DNA of 64,000 bases, from positions 2,778,842 to 2,842,841 of the forward strand of contig SDUX01000006.1 of the NCBI GenBank assembly GCA_008729055.1, written 5' to 3'. Below are positions 21,446 through 32,917 of the stretch, one piece after another (position 1 is the stretch's first letter; every line of letters begins with the position of its first letter). The notes under the pieces were generated by a model. That model was not told the origin of the DNA, ran no database searches, and saw only the letters and a program-made list of their open reading frames with translations. The DNA comes from Pyropia haitanensis (Eukaryota > Rhodophyta > Bangiophyceae > Bangiales > Bangiaceae). The translations under genes and the position numbers were made by a program.

Positions 21446-21509
21446 GGTCGACGTGCAGGGTGGTCAGGCAGGGCACCGACGCACAGCGACGCGGGGTGGC
21501 GGGCGCCAT
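20326..21509 (-). CDS. Unknown protein with conserved-looking C-terminal region; apparent frameshift
   Basis: The start at 21509 gives MAPATPRRCASVPCLTTLHV, then a (GGC)n-encoded poly-Gly run (21391-21443), then GYGLPYDSPKAAAAGSSGG and HRSASAVCLTALAAPP. At a run of 11 C (21044-21054) the sequence continues in another minus frame: APREPLVLFHGHPPGDADD, DGLAPLLFTGDPPGAPVG, a Gly/Ala spacer, and a compact C-terminal domain of about 100 residues (RRSLLAAVTMAVSLLGLPGR, GVTELLASISLRGPLAARHP, AGDVASEALGNVACPPDG, HSAAMLIHLFVDVLNLSPY), ending at 20326. The last part is helical, Leu-rich and clearly selected for protein. I know no family that fits. The N-terminal region looks disordered. The total is about 390 residues if the run is corrected. 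Confidence 0.58.
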
Positions 21510-22800
21510 GGCCGCCGCGGCACGGAGGCAGCCCCCGCGGCTACAAGGCAACCGTGCGGCCGGGGCCGCAAAGGAGGCGGCGCGGAGGCAAGGGGGGGGG
21601 GGGGGGGGAAAGGTGGGGAGGGGGGGACGTGCCGCGACAGCCGCCGCCGAGGCCGGCGCGGTGCGGCTGCCGCGACGGCGGCCGGGGAGCGGAGGCGCGA
21701 CGGTGCGGCGGGTGGGACGTCGACAGTGAGTGGATGGGGGTGGGGCGGCACGGCGGGGGGATGGGTATCTGCACGGCGCGGGCACCGCCGCCGCCGGCCG
21801 GCGGCCGGCGCGAAATAAAGGGTGCCGCTCGCCGCCGCCGCCGCTGCTGCCGCCGGCCGCGGGCGCCAAGATCCGACCCGCGCACGCACGGTGGTCCAGC
21901 GGGGGCGCGTCGACGAGCAGCGACGGAGGGGGGGGGTGGGGGGGGGGGGGGGGCGGCGACCGCCAGGACGTGGCGCCCACTGCCCTGGCGCGCCAGCGGT
22001 GCAGGCACGAGCCAGTGTCGGTCGGCCAGACAGAGGACAGGGGGGCGGGGGAGGGGGGGGAGGCGGGGGGGGGGGGAGGGGGGGGGGGGGTTGGCACGGA
22101 AGCGCGCTGCCCTCCCCCCCCCCCCCCGCCCCCGCCCCCACCCACGCGGCCGCGGCTCATGTCGCCGCGGCCGCCGCCGCCGCCGCCGCGGCGGCCGTGG
22201 CGAGCCCCAAACCGCCGCCCTGGGCCGGCCAACGGTCCCGCCGGGCGGCCAGCCAGCGCCGCTCCCCTCCCAACCGGCGGCGGCGGCGGCGTCGCGAGCA
22301 GGGGGAGGTGCGCCCCGCCGCCACCGTCGCCGCCGCCGCCGCCGCCGCTGTCGTGCGCCCGCCGCAGCGCATCCACGGGGGTGTGCTGGCAGACACCCCC
22401 CCCCCTCCGCACCCCCCCCCCACCCAAATCATGAGCCGAGGGGTGGGGCGACGTGGAACCGCGCGGGCGGCGCGGGGGGGGGGGGCGGAAAGTGGGGGGG
22501 GGGCGGGGGGGGGGGGGGGGGGGGGGGGTAGGGGGAGACGCCGCGCAAAGACCGTGATGCGGCGGCATTTGCAGCGTGAGCGAGCACTGCTGGCGGCGGC
22601 GGCCGCCGACGTGTGCGGGGGAGAGGGGGGGGGGGGGCGGGTGGAGACAGCACCGCGGCGTGCGCCTGCCGGCGGGAGCGGGCCGCGGCGGACGCGTGGC
22701 GGCGGCACCCAGACAGCGCCTGGCGGGCGTGTGACGCATGCGTTTGGTGGCGGGCGCGGCGGGGGCGCGGCGCGTCGTGGCCGTGGGGCGGGGCCGGGGG
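21510..22800. other. Low-complexity region rich in G runs
   Basis: G runs of 8-28 bases (for example 21593-21608, 22049-22090, 22495-22529) alternate with GCC repeats. No gene is supported. Confidence 0.6.
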
Positions 22801-24560
22801 AGGAGTTCTGGCTGGGAGTCGCGGCGCCTTTCATGCGCACAGCATTCACGCTTTTCTGGCGCGTCGGCACGGCCAAGGGCGCCGCCCGGTTGGGGGAACC
22901 ACACGACCACACCGGCGGGAACCCGCGGTCGCGAAGGGCGGTGACAAGGAGCATCGAATCTATTTCCAGCAAGACGTGTCTGGTCGAAAAAGGTCTGGTA
23001 TGCAAGGATGCTGTCTGGTGACGTGTCGGCCTGGCCTGTTGATCCTGGGAACACGTTGGTCCCGATAGGCTGGCAGAGATGCCTGGGACTGGAAGCGGCT
23101 TGAGTGTACATTACCAGCACGAACCAGGCATTGAAGTTCCCGACACAGCAATTGCCATAAAAGTCTAGCCTGAAGGTCGGCTCAAACGTGTGCTTGACCC
23201 GCTCGACAAGTACCTGTTCCCTCGTCATCCCAGATCCGGGTGGGTTAAGAAAAAGCGCACCGCGGTGCCGCACCCGGGTCGTCAACACGCAGCGGCGGCC
23301 GCCCCTCCGTGCGGCACGTCCATCCCTGGTAGCCTCTGTCATCACGCGTGGTTCCGCACCCTGTAGGAGGCCCAACGTGCCGCCGCGTTACCGGGCGGCC
23401 CGTCCTGACACCCGCGCCGCGCTTGCCGGGGCTGCGGCCACGGCCGCGGCGCTTTGTCATTGCCGTCTCTGCTCGGCGGGTGGCCTGAGGCGCGCCGCCT
23501 GCTCCCCCCTTCCGCCCCGCCATGGACCTGCTCGGACGGACGCAGTTGCTGTCAGGAACAGGCGATGGCATCCTCGGGGGGCGGTCCCGTCGGACACTCG
23601 ACACCCAGTTGCCGAGGGAGACGGCGCCATTTTTGTCACTGAGCCCGTAGCAGAACTATCTGTGAGCTGCCGCGGGCTTGGCTGCGACGGCGTAGAACGG
23701 TACTCGGTGAGCATGTGCAATCCAATGGCCTGCACCCTGTGCGACATCGTCTACCTTGGTGCGCTGCAGCGGGCGAGCGACGCGTTGGCAGAAATGGAGC
23801 CAAAGACGGTCCTGTGCGAGTCCTTTGCGTGAACGCCGGGCGCGCGGCGGGCTGAGGGAAGAGGTGATGTCGGCGGCACGGACCACTGGACTGAGTGGCC
23901 GGGTATTTATTGCGAACCACAAAAAACTTTGTGCCAAGTGGGCGAAAGCAAGACAGCTGCGGTCGAGCCGCACCACAAGATTCCAGTCAATTTAACGGCG
24001 AAGAGGAGTTTACGCCGCAAATAAATGTCTCTGCCATCAAAAGAGGATCGCTCCGGGTGAGACGGTCATTTGGTACCTTGAACTCACGATTTTCAGATTA
24101 ACAATCTGACGCTTTGGTTGACCACTGAAACCAACTAAGCCACCAGAGCTGTTGCACCGGGCAATTTTGAGCGCACTATATTATCCGCGCTCATACAAGA
24201 GCCAGCCGTCGCGATGCTCGGTCACCTCGGAGTCAAGTTGACAGACGCAGGCCGGTGGGAGGCCACCCCGCGGTTGGTGACTCGCACGACCGTCGGCGCT
24301 TGTACGTGTGGATCCGGAATCTTTGATTTTCAGCGCATAAGGTGAGAGATGATGCCCTAACAAGGAATCAAGTACTATAATTACGCTTTGGACCCAATCT
24401 CAGCTCGGAGGTGGTGGGAGACAGAGCAACCTCCACCCTCGCGCACCGACACTTTGGTACTGGTGTCATCGACTGTATCTCTGTTTTCTTGTCGCTTCTT
24501 CTCTACACACCCTCCTCCGCTTCTTCATCCACCGCTTCTAGTCTGTCGCTGCGCCAGGAC
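22801..24560. other. Moderate-GC intergenic region and 5' region of the FKBP gene
   Basis: Base composition falls toward balance here, the widest such island in the window. Minus-strand ORF pieces (TREQVLVERVKHTFEPTFRL; GNCCVGNFNAWFVLVMYTQ) hint at a decayed gene or element but match nothing I know. The last 400 bases before the FKBP start contain CACTATATTATCC at 24173-24185, which could serve as an AT-rich core element; no start site is visible. Confidence 0.4.
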
Positions 24561-25743
24561 ATGGCGTTTGTCACGTCTGCGGTCGGCCACCGCCAAGCAG
24601 GTGCCGGGGCCCCCGCCGCCGGCCCTTCCCGCCTGGGTGTGTGCGTGCGGCCGCCTCTTCCCCATCACCCCCGTCGCTGTAGCTGCTGTTCGCCTTTGAG
24701 GCGGGGTGCGACAGTAGCACCTGGTGGTGGTCCCATCGTGACGCTTGCCCGAGCATCTGGGGACGTCCCGCCCGCCTCACCGCCTCCCTCCTCCACCCCC
24801 TCCCCTGTCGGCCGCCGCGCGTTTCTCACCCGCCTGGCCACGGCCGCTTCAGGTGTGGTTGCTGCTGCTGCGCTGGCAAGCGGCGCGGCCCCCACGGGCG
24901 CCCACCCCCCCCCGGCTGCGGCGGCTACCCCTACCTCCCCCGCCGTTGGGCCGACGACGACGAACGGCCGCCGCGAAGGCGACACCCCCCCCGAAACCGG
25001 CTTTGTCACCAAGAGCGGCCTCCGGTACTTTGACTTCAAGGTCGGCAGCGGGGACCGCCCGCCCGCGTGGGGCGACCTCCTCACCGTCTCGTACGTGCTG
25101 TATACGGTCAGCCCGTCGGGGGACCGCCTGGACGTGGCGGACAGCACGTACGCGCGGAACAAGCGGATGCTCATCCACCACGGGAATGGGCAGACCATCC
25201 TGGGCGTGGAGGAGGCGCTCCACGGGATGCGCGTGGGCGGGCGCCGGCGGGTGGTGATCCCGCCGGCGCTGGGCTATACGAGCGCGGGGCTCGGGCCGGT
25301 GCCGCCGCGGACGACCAAGCGGCGGGCGCTGAACAAGGCGCTCAATGAGGGTACGGCTGGCGGGACGGGGGGGGCGGGTGAGGTTGGAGGGAGGGAGTGG
25401 GCGGCAGCTGGCTGTGCTGGGCTGTGTGGATTTGCCGACCGTTTGCCTACTCACCCGATACTTTCTCTCTGTGTTGCGTGTGCTTGCCTTGTCTCCTCTG
25501 CGTCTTGTGCTCTCTGTCGATGGGGCGCCGCGCCTTGCGTTTCTTTTGTGGCGGACGCACCCGGCAGGCAACGGGCTGGTCGTGATTGACTTGGAGCTGG
25601 TGTCGATGCGGGCCGACCCCGGCGACACGGGCCTGTACACCGACGTGACACCGTCGCCCGCTGAACTAAGTGCGCTGTGGGACAAGGGGCGGGAAGAGAC
25701 GGCCGCGGCGCGGGCCGCGGCTGGGCTTCCGCCTTTGACGTAG
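24561..25743 (+). CDS. FKBP-type peptidyl-prolyl isomerase, probably thylakoid-lumenal, one intron
   Basis: Exon 1 is 24561-25350 and exon 2 is 25568-25743 (donor GTACGG, acceptor GGCAG), giving about 321 residues. The N terminus (MAFVTSAVGHRQAGAG) is a plastid presequence with an early Phe. A twin-Arg motif at residues 85-86 (GRRAFLTRLATAASG) precedes a hydrophobic stretch ending in an Ala-rich cleavage region, so export by the thylakoid Tat route is likely. The FKBP domain begins near residue 150: FVTKSGLRYFDFKVGSGDRP, VSYVLYTVSPSGDRLDVADS, ILGVEEALHGMRVGGRRRVVIPPALGYTS, and after the junction GLVVIDLELVSM. The drug-binding aromatic set is only partly kept, as in many lumenal FKBPs. The ATG at 24561 is preferred over the in-frame one at 24411 because only the former begins a transit peptide. 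Confidence 0.88.
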
Positions 25744-27389
25744 GGGGGTCTTGCTTTTGCGCGCACGTGCTTGAATGACTGGGTAAACCCTGCGCTTTGA
25801 GCGAACCGTGTGGACAGTGTGTTGGGCGTGAAGCAGGCTGTTGTCGTGCGACGGCTGGTGGGCGGCCAGCACAAACCTCCCATCTAGTCCAGGAGCGCCA
25901 CCCGCCGGCGACGGAGGCCACGCCCGTGGTCGTGCCGACTCTGTTGCCACCCAGTGGCCACGCCACACAGGGCGGACTGGGCGGACTCGCCAAAGGTGGC
26001 GAGGGCGCACCTCAGATGCGGAAGGGGGACGAGGTCATCCCACCGACCAGACACGGGAGGATTGTCGGAAGGCACGCCGCTGCCGCTGTGGACGCTGCCG
26101 ACGTGGTTGAAGAGAGCCTGCAGCGCGCTCCGTCTCCTCTTTCACCAGGAGCTGGTGATGCCGCTGAGATCAGCTCGCGAAAGTCTCGAAAACACAGCGA
26201 TTTTATGAAAATTGAGCCTCGGATTCGTTCCATGTACAATATTGTGTACCGGTGAAAGCTGGTCCCAGTCCTCCTCAAAGACCGGTTGTTTGTCTCTTTT
26301 TCTGTTCTTCTTTTTTGCGCGCTCTTGCTCTCTCGCTCTTGGTGGATGGGGGTGGGTGAGGCCGCCAACAAGAGCTCGGGGACGGGCACGACGTCCGCCT
26401 TGACCCGCTCTGTCGGACACTGCGTCAGACGGTCTCCCGCCGGCGACACGACCGCCATCCCGCCGCTGTCCACCCCCCGCCACGCTCTCAGCCGACGCCG
26501 TGCGGGGGGCCGTCCAAAACGCGGAGCCCGCCAAAGAGGAGGAGACCGCAAGACGAGGAGGGCGTGCGTGGAGAACGAAAACGGGACCGAGGAGGAACCC
26601 CCGCTGCCGCCCCCCCCGACTCTGCGTCTGGGCAGGGCAGCAAACCGAGGCGGCGGCAGCAGAGACGGCCCAGAGACCCCGTACCGGCGCGCGCAAGAGG
26701 TGCAAGGGAGAGCCCGCGCGCTTGTCACGCGGGCGGCTCAACAGGAGCGCCAGCGCCTCGGCTCTCCTCACGGACGGGGGAGCCGGGGCGCGTCCCGGCC
26801 CGGTCCGTGCGTGCCTCGCTGGGCGGCGCCACGACAACGGTGCAACGGCGGACACCCACCAGTGCCAGTCCCCTTTGGCTTGCCTCGGCGGCGGCGGCCA
26901 CGTGCGGCCGTCGACGCGGGCACGCCTCGGCAGTGGTCCCGCGCCGCGGTTCCCTCCTCCTCCCTCCCCCCCGTCTTCCTCCCCCCCCCCCCCCCCCCTC
27001 CTCGTCCTCCCCCCCCCCCCGATGATGACTGGCGACAAAGGAAAAAAAAATCCACAGCTAAAGAGAACTGGGAGGAGGGGGCGCGCAGCGCAGGCGGTGT
27101 CAGAGCGCGCTGCAGCAGGAGTGGGGGGGGACGGCCGCCACAGCGGCGGCGGGCCGCGGCGGGAGAGGCGGCGGCCGTGCCCAGCCGCCCCCATTGCCGC
27201 GGCGCCCCCCCCCCGAGACGGCCGCGCACGCCGCGCCGCCGCCGCGAGCGGCCGCCCGTGACCGGCCGCGGGCGGCGGCCGACGCACGCGGCGGCGGCGC
27301 CGAGGCGGCCGCCACCGCCGCCGCCCCGCCACACGCGTCGCCGCCGCTCCGCCACCACCCCCGACGCTCGCCGCCGGGCGGTCGTGGCG

Positions 27390-27471
27390 GCCCGCCCGCC
27401 CGCCCGCCCGCCCGCCCACCCGCCCGCTCGCCCGCCCGCCCACCCACCCGCCCGCCCGCCCGCCCGCCCGC
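27390..27471 (+). repeat. (CCCG)n array
   Basis: About 20 units, with some CCCA and CTCG variants. Confidence 0.95.
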
Positions 27472-27551
27472 TGCCGTTGCCACCGTCCGCGGCCGCCAGC
27501 CGCGCCGCGAGCCCGCGCGCGCGTCCCTCCGAGCGGCGGCGCCCCCATCGC

Positions 27552-27583
<32 letters not shown>

Positions 27584-27696
27584 CCAATCCCCGCGGCTCG
27601 CGGCTCGCGGCTCACGGCGCGGCCGACCCGCCCACTGACACCTGCCTGGCGTGGCCGCTCGGGCGGGGAGCGGCGGCGTCCGCGGCGGCGTCCGCG

Positions 27697-27734
<38 letters not shown>

Positions 27735-28400
27735 GCGTCGGCACCCCCCCCCCCCCCCCACCGCGTGGCCGGTGGCGGCCGGTGGCGGCGGCCGTGGCGC
27801 CGCCGCCGCCGGCCGCGGCTGGCCGCCGCCGCGGCGGCCGTTGCGGCGGCCGCGGCGGCCGCGGCGGCCGGCCGTCGCGGACCGTCACGGCCGGCGGGCG
27901 GCCGCCGCGGCGGCCGTTGCGGTGGCCGCCGCGCCGCGGCCGACCGTCCCGCGCCCGCCGCGGTCGACCGTCTGGCCGGTCGGCGGCGGGCGGGCGGGCG
28001 GTGGCCGTGACGGGGCGGCCGGCCGGCCGGCGGCGGCACCGCCGTCCGCCCAACGCGACGGCGCCGCCGCCGTCAGCCCTGCCGGCGGGCGGGCGGTCAC
28101 CAGGACGGGGCGGCCGGCCGGCAGGCCGGCCGTCCCCCCTCTCACCCCACGACGGTACCCGGCGGGCCGGCCGCCCAGCCGGCACCCGCCGCGTCGGCGG
28201 CCGCGCCCCGCCGCGGCGCGGCGCTCCCACCGGCCGGCGCCCGCGGCGGCCAGCCTGTCCCGCCAACGGGGAGCGGCGGCACGCCCCCGCCCTCCAACCC
28301 GCCGTCGACCGCCGCGCCTCTCCACCCGCCGGCGGTCACTCTCGGTAGGAGCGGCTGCCGCCACCACCCCACCCGCGCGACCGATTGGCGGCGGTTGCTG

Positions 28401-28468
28401 CCACCCGCCCGCCCGCCCGCCCGCCCACCTACCCGCCCGCCCACCCACCCGCCCGCCCGCCCACCCGC
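28401..28468 (+). repeat. (CCCG)n array
   Basis: About 17 units with CCCA/CCTA variants, the same orientation as the array at 27.4 kb; its flank GGCGGCGGTTGCTGCCACC echoes the earlier one. Confidence 0.95.
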
Positions 28469-29116
28469 CGTTCCGGCCGGCCGGCCGACCAGCCGGGTCA
28501 CCCCCGCGCGTCCCCGTTGGAAACGTGCGCCACCCCCGCGCGTCCAACCGCCCCCCTCCCCCCGCGGGCGCCCCCCCCCCCCCCCCCCCCCACCCGCCCC
28601 TCCCCGTCACGGGCGGCCCAACCCGCCCCACCGCCGCCACCCCACCCAACCGCCGCCGCGGCAGCCGCGACCGCAGCGAGGGGGGGGGGATCCCCACCGA
28701 GGGGATTTCCTCCGCCCCGCCGCGCGGCGGCGGCGCCGCCCCGCCGGTGGTTGGTTTCCCGCGCCGGCCGCGTGGCCGGGCCACCCCCCCCCCCCGTTTG
28801 GGGGGGGGGGGGGCGCCCGCCCGCGCACGTGCTGCCGCGCCGTGCGGGCGGGATCGCGGCGCCGCCGCGGGGGGGCGCGCGTGCCGCCGCGGCGGCCGCC
28901 CCGCGGTGACACCCGCTGGCGTGCGCGATGGAAGTGGGGGGGGGGGGGGAGAGGGGGGGAGGGGTCCTTCCTCACCGCCACGGCCAACGGTTGACTTACC
29001 GCCGCCGCGCCCAACCGTGGACTGCCCAGCGGCCGCCGCCCACCCCCCCCCCCCCCCCCCCCCCCAATCGCGGCGGCCGGGTACCCCCCCCGCCCGTCCC
29101 CCCCCCCCCTCTGGTT

Positions 29117-29151
29117 ACCACCACCACCACCACCACCACCACCACCACCGC
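29117..29151 (+). repeat. (CAC)n microsatellite
   Basis: Eleven to twelve CAC units running into CCG/GCC repeats. In one plus frame it would encode poly-His, in another poly-Thr; on the minus strand poly-Trp or poly-Val. I take none as coding. Confidence 0.95.
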
Positions 29152-30865
29152 CGCCGCAGCGGCGGCGGCGGCGGCCCACCGGCCGCCCTCGCCCGCCCGG
29201 CGTGACGACCCGTGGATCCCGCCGCCCGCCGCCCGCGGACGGCAGCCGCCGCCGCCGCCGCCGCCCGCCCGCGCCGCCGCCGCGCGTGCCGTGCCGCCGC
29301 CGACGTGCGCCGCGGCCGCCGTTGCCGCGCGCTGACGTACCGGCCCGCGGGGGTGGCGGCGGCGGCGGCCGTGGCGTGCGGCGGCGCCGCACCCCCCCCC
29401 CCCCCCCCCCCCCCCCGGCACGCCGGCTGTCGCCCCTCCTCCTTCCACCCGCCGGTGGCGCTGCCACCGTGCCCCCGCTGCCGCTGCTGGCAGGGGGGGT
29501 GCGGCTGGGGTGCGCGGGTCTGGCCAGCGCCTTGCGCACCGCGGGAGCGCGTCACCGGCGGCGCGGCCGCCGCCCACCCCGTACGAGTGGCCATGCAAAC
29601 CGGGACGGCACGGGCGGGGGTTGGGGGTTGCGGGGGGGGGGGGGGGGGGTGCCGCCGCCTCTCGGCCGACGCCGCGGCCACCGCCACGTCGGCGACGGCC
29701 ATGCTCAAAACGGCCGCGCACGTGCGCTCCGCTTCCCCCCCCCCCCCCCCTTTGCTCCTCTGTGCCTGGCGCCCCCCAGCGTTGCCAATTCTCCAAACCC
29801 GCCCCGCCGCGGCGTGCACGCCCGTCTGGTCCCCTCTCTCGCCACGCACCTCACCCCCCCCCCCCCACGCCCTACCCATTTGGCTCGTGTGCGTAGAGGG
29901 GGGGGGGGGGTGAGGTGGGGGGGGGCAGAGGGAGGGACGGACGCCCGCCGGCCCAACGTTGCACCGGCAACGCCGGCTGGCCCGCCCGCGGCGGCGGCGC
30001 CAGTCCCCTCTCCTCTGCCCGCCACCGCTTTTTTTTTTTGGGGAGGGGGGGGACGCGGCGTGCCTGGCAGCCCCCGCCGCCGCCACCGCCGCCGCCGCCG
30101 ACGGTCGGCCAGCCCGCCGCGCCGCGCCCCACCGCGCCGCACCGCACCGCACCGCACCGCTGCGGCCGCCGCGTTGGCCGTACGTGCGTGCGCGCGCGGG
30201 GGGGGGGGGGGGGAGGGGGGGGGACGTCCACCCGCGCCGCGCGACGCGGCGGTGGGGGGAAGGGAGTGGGGAGGTGGACCGCCCGGTGGGAGGCGGCGGC
30301 GGAGGTGGTGCCAAGGCGCGCCGACGGCGACGCTGCCGCTGTCCCCTGCCTGCCGGCGTGCCGGCCGCCCGGCCACGCCGACCGGGAGGAGGGCGGGGGG
30401 GGGGGTGCGCCGCGGCGGCCGCCGCGCGCCGCGCTTACCGCACCCGTGGCAGGGCGGCGGCGGCGGCGGCCGCCGCCGCCGCCGCCGCCACTCCCCGCGC
30501 CACTGCCGGCACCACCACCCCCCCCCCCCCCCCCAAAGAAAGGACCGCCCGCCCCGCCGCAACGCCCCACCCCCCCCCCCCCGTGCCTGCCACCCCCCCC
30601 CCGCGCACGTGCGCGGCGGCGGCGGCGGCGGCCACCGCGGCGGCGCGGCGCCCCCCCCCCCGCAACGGCGGCCCGCCGCCGCCGCCGCCGCGGCGGCGGC
30701 CAACCGCCCCCCGCCCGCCGCGGCGGCGCGCGCCGACCGTGGCGGCCGGGTTTCCCCGCGCGCGTGGGGCCGCCGCCGCGGCGGCGGCGGCGGCGGGGGG
30801 GGGGGGGTGGCCACCCCGCCGCGCGGCGGTGCAAGGCCGCCCGCCGCGGCGTCCGCCGCGGGCGC

Positions 30866-30919
30866 CGCCCGCCCGCCCGTGCGGGCGGGCGGGCGGGCGG
30901 GCGGGCGGGCGGGCGGGCG
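30866..30919. repeat. (GGGC)n array with hairpin
   Basis: GCCCGCCCG-TG-CGGGCGGGC forms a perfect hairpin that runs into about ten further GGGC units. It is the opposite strand sense to the CCCG arrays at 27.4 and 28.4 kb. Confidence 0.92.
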
Positions 30920-31423
30920 TTGCCGCACGCCCCCCCCCCTCCCCCCCCCCCCCCCATCCATGGCAGGTTGTCTCGTCAAGAGTGGCGGCCGCACCGAACC
31001 CCCCCCCCCCCCCCCCCCCCTCCCCCCCCCCCCCCCCCCGCCCTCCCCACACCCCCCCAGCCACCTTGCACGCCCCCCACCCCCGGCGACCCCCCTCGAC
31101 ACCCGCCCCGTCGTGCGGCGGCCCCGCCAGTGACCGCCGCCGCCGCGCCAACGGCGGCAGCGTCGAGCCGTGGGCGGCAGCCGCCGCTGCCGCCGGGGGG
31201 GGGGTGTCGGCCCGCCGCGGCGGGGCGGCGCGGGGGCGGGGGCGGCGCGGCGCGGGGCGGGCGGGCGGCGGCGGCGGCCGCGGTGGCTCGCGGCGGCGGC
31301 GGCGCGGGTGGCGTGGCTGGAGGGGGGGGGGGGGGGGGGGGTCTGGTGTGGCTGCCGGCTGTCGTGGCGGTGGCGGTGGCGGCCGCCGCCGCACCGCCAG
31401 TGGTGACAGCGGCAGCGGCGGTG

Positions 31424-31462
31424 GCGGTGGGGGTGGGGGTGGGGGTGGGGGTGGGGGTGGAG
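31424..31462 (+). repeat. (GGGGGT)n array
   Basis: About six GGGGGT units. Runs of five G spaced by one T are strong G-quadruplex candidates. Confidence 0.9.
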
Positions 31463-32273
31463 GGGGGTTGGGGGGGGGGGCGGCGGCGGCCACCGCCGCG
31501 GGCGGTGCCGCTGCCGGCGGCCGGCCGGCGGCGGCGCGGCTCACCGCCACGGGTGGTGCCACGCCGTCGCCAGGCACCCCCCCCCCCCCCCCCCGGCAGA
31601 CGGCCACCCCCATCCATCCCGCCGCCCCCCACCGCCGCCGCCACCACCGCCGCCAGCGGTCACCGGCCGCAGCCGCCACCGCCCGCCGCGCGGCGGTGCG
31701 GCGCGCCGTTGCGCGCGCCGCGCGCGGGGGGGGGGCGGCCGCCGCCCGCCGCCGCCGCCGCGGCGGCGGGGGGGGGGGGGGGGGGGGCGCCGGTCGCGGC
31801 GGTGGGGGGGCGGCCGCCGCGGTGGCCGCGGGCGGCGGCGGCGGCGTGTGGGGTGGGGCGGCGGGCGCTCGGCTGGCGGCGTGGCGGGGCGGGTGGGGGC
31901 GGGGGGGGGGGTGCGGGGGGGGGGGGGGGGGGGGGCCGTACTTGAACCGCCCGCCCCGCCCGTCCCCTGCGCGGCGGCGCTCCCCGCGCTGGCCGCGGCG
32001 GTTGGACGCCACCCCCCTCCCCCCCCCCCCCCCGCCGCCCGCCGCCCACCGCGGGCGCACGCGGCACGCCGCGGCCGCCGACGGACGTTGGCGGCCGCCC
32101 GCTCGGCGGCGGCGGCGACTCCCCCCCCCCCCACCGACGCGGCGGCGGTCGCCGTCTGTCTCTCTACGCCAACCCCCCCTCCCCCCCCCCCCCCCCACCT
32201 CCCCCTCTGCCCTCCCCCCCCCCCCCGCCCCCCCTCTCCCCTCCTCCCCACCCACTCGCTCACCGTCGTTGCC

Positions 32274-32611
32274 ATGAGCGGGCCGGCTCACCCGCTGGCG
32301 CGGCGTGCCGCCGCCGCGTGCGCGCCCCGCCGGCACCCCTACCTCGCCGGCGCCAAGGCGTGGGAGGCGGCCGCCGGCGGCGGCCGTCTGCTCCCGCTCG
32401 CCGCGGCGGGCCCGCCGCCGCCGCGGGCGACGCGGCCGCCGCGGCCGCCGCGGCACGCGGCCGCCGCGGCGGCGGCACCGCCGGCAGCCGCCGCCGCGAC
32501 GGCGGCGGCGGCGGGTGGGGGGGCGACACGGTCCCCACGGCCGGCGCGGTCGCCGGTGCGGCGGGGAGGTCCGCCGGCGGTGGCCGTAGCGACGGCGGCG
32601 ACGGCGGCGAC

Positions 32612-32642
<31 letters not shown>

Positions 32643-32885
32643 GCGGCGGCGGCGGCGGCGGCGGCGGCACGCGCACTCCCCGCGGCCCGGGGTGGCCGCG
32701 CCGCCCGCCGGCGGCGGCCAGCGGCGGCGGCCGCGACGGCGCCACGGGGTGGGGTGGAGCGGCCACCCCGGCGGCGGCGGCCCGCCGCCGCCCCGACGCC
32801 GCCGTCGCGGGTGGTGTCGGCGGCGCGGCGGCCGCGGCGGCCGCCACCGACGGCGGCCGACCGCGCGCCGCCGCCGCCGCCGCCG

Positions 32886-32917
<32 letters not shown>

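Larger units (their letters stand above)
25744..32273. other. 6.5-kb gene-poor region of simple sequence
   Basis: The first 600 bases have normal composition and a T-rich patch (26284-26340). A short ORF tail on the minus strand (VFEEDWDQLSPVHNIVHGTN) and a plus-strand ORF (25797-26255) overlap and cannot be separated. From 26.9 kb onward the sequence is tetranucleotide arrays, GGC/GCC repeats and homopolymers, with open frames on all sides. The T11 tract at 30029-30039 would fit the 3' end of a plus-strand gene, but I cannot identify one. Confidence 0.5.

Noticed and set aside
20544..23375. 943-codon ORF on the minus strand as one protein
   Set aside because: Only its lower part, from 21509, is used; the upper part is low-complexity or unmatched, and the true C terminus lies in another frame.
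29117..29151. Poly-His/poly-Trp ORF product
   Set aside because: A CAC microsatellite; no coding sequence around it in any frame.
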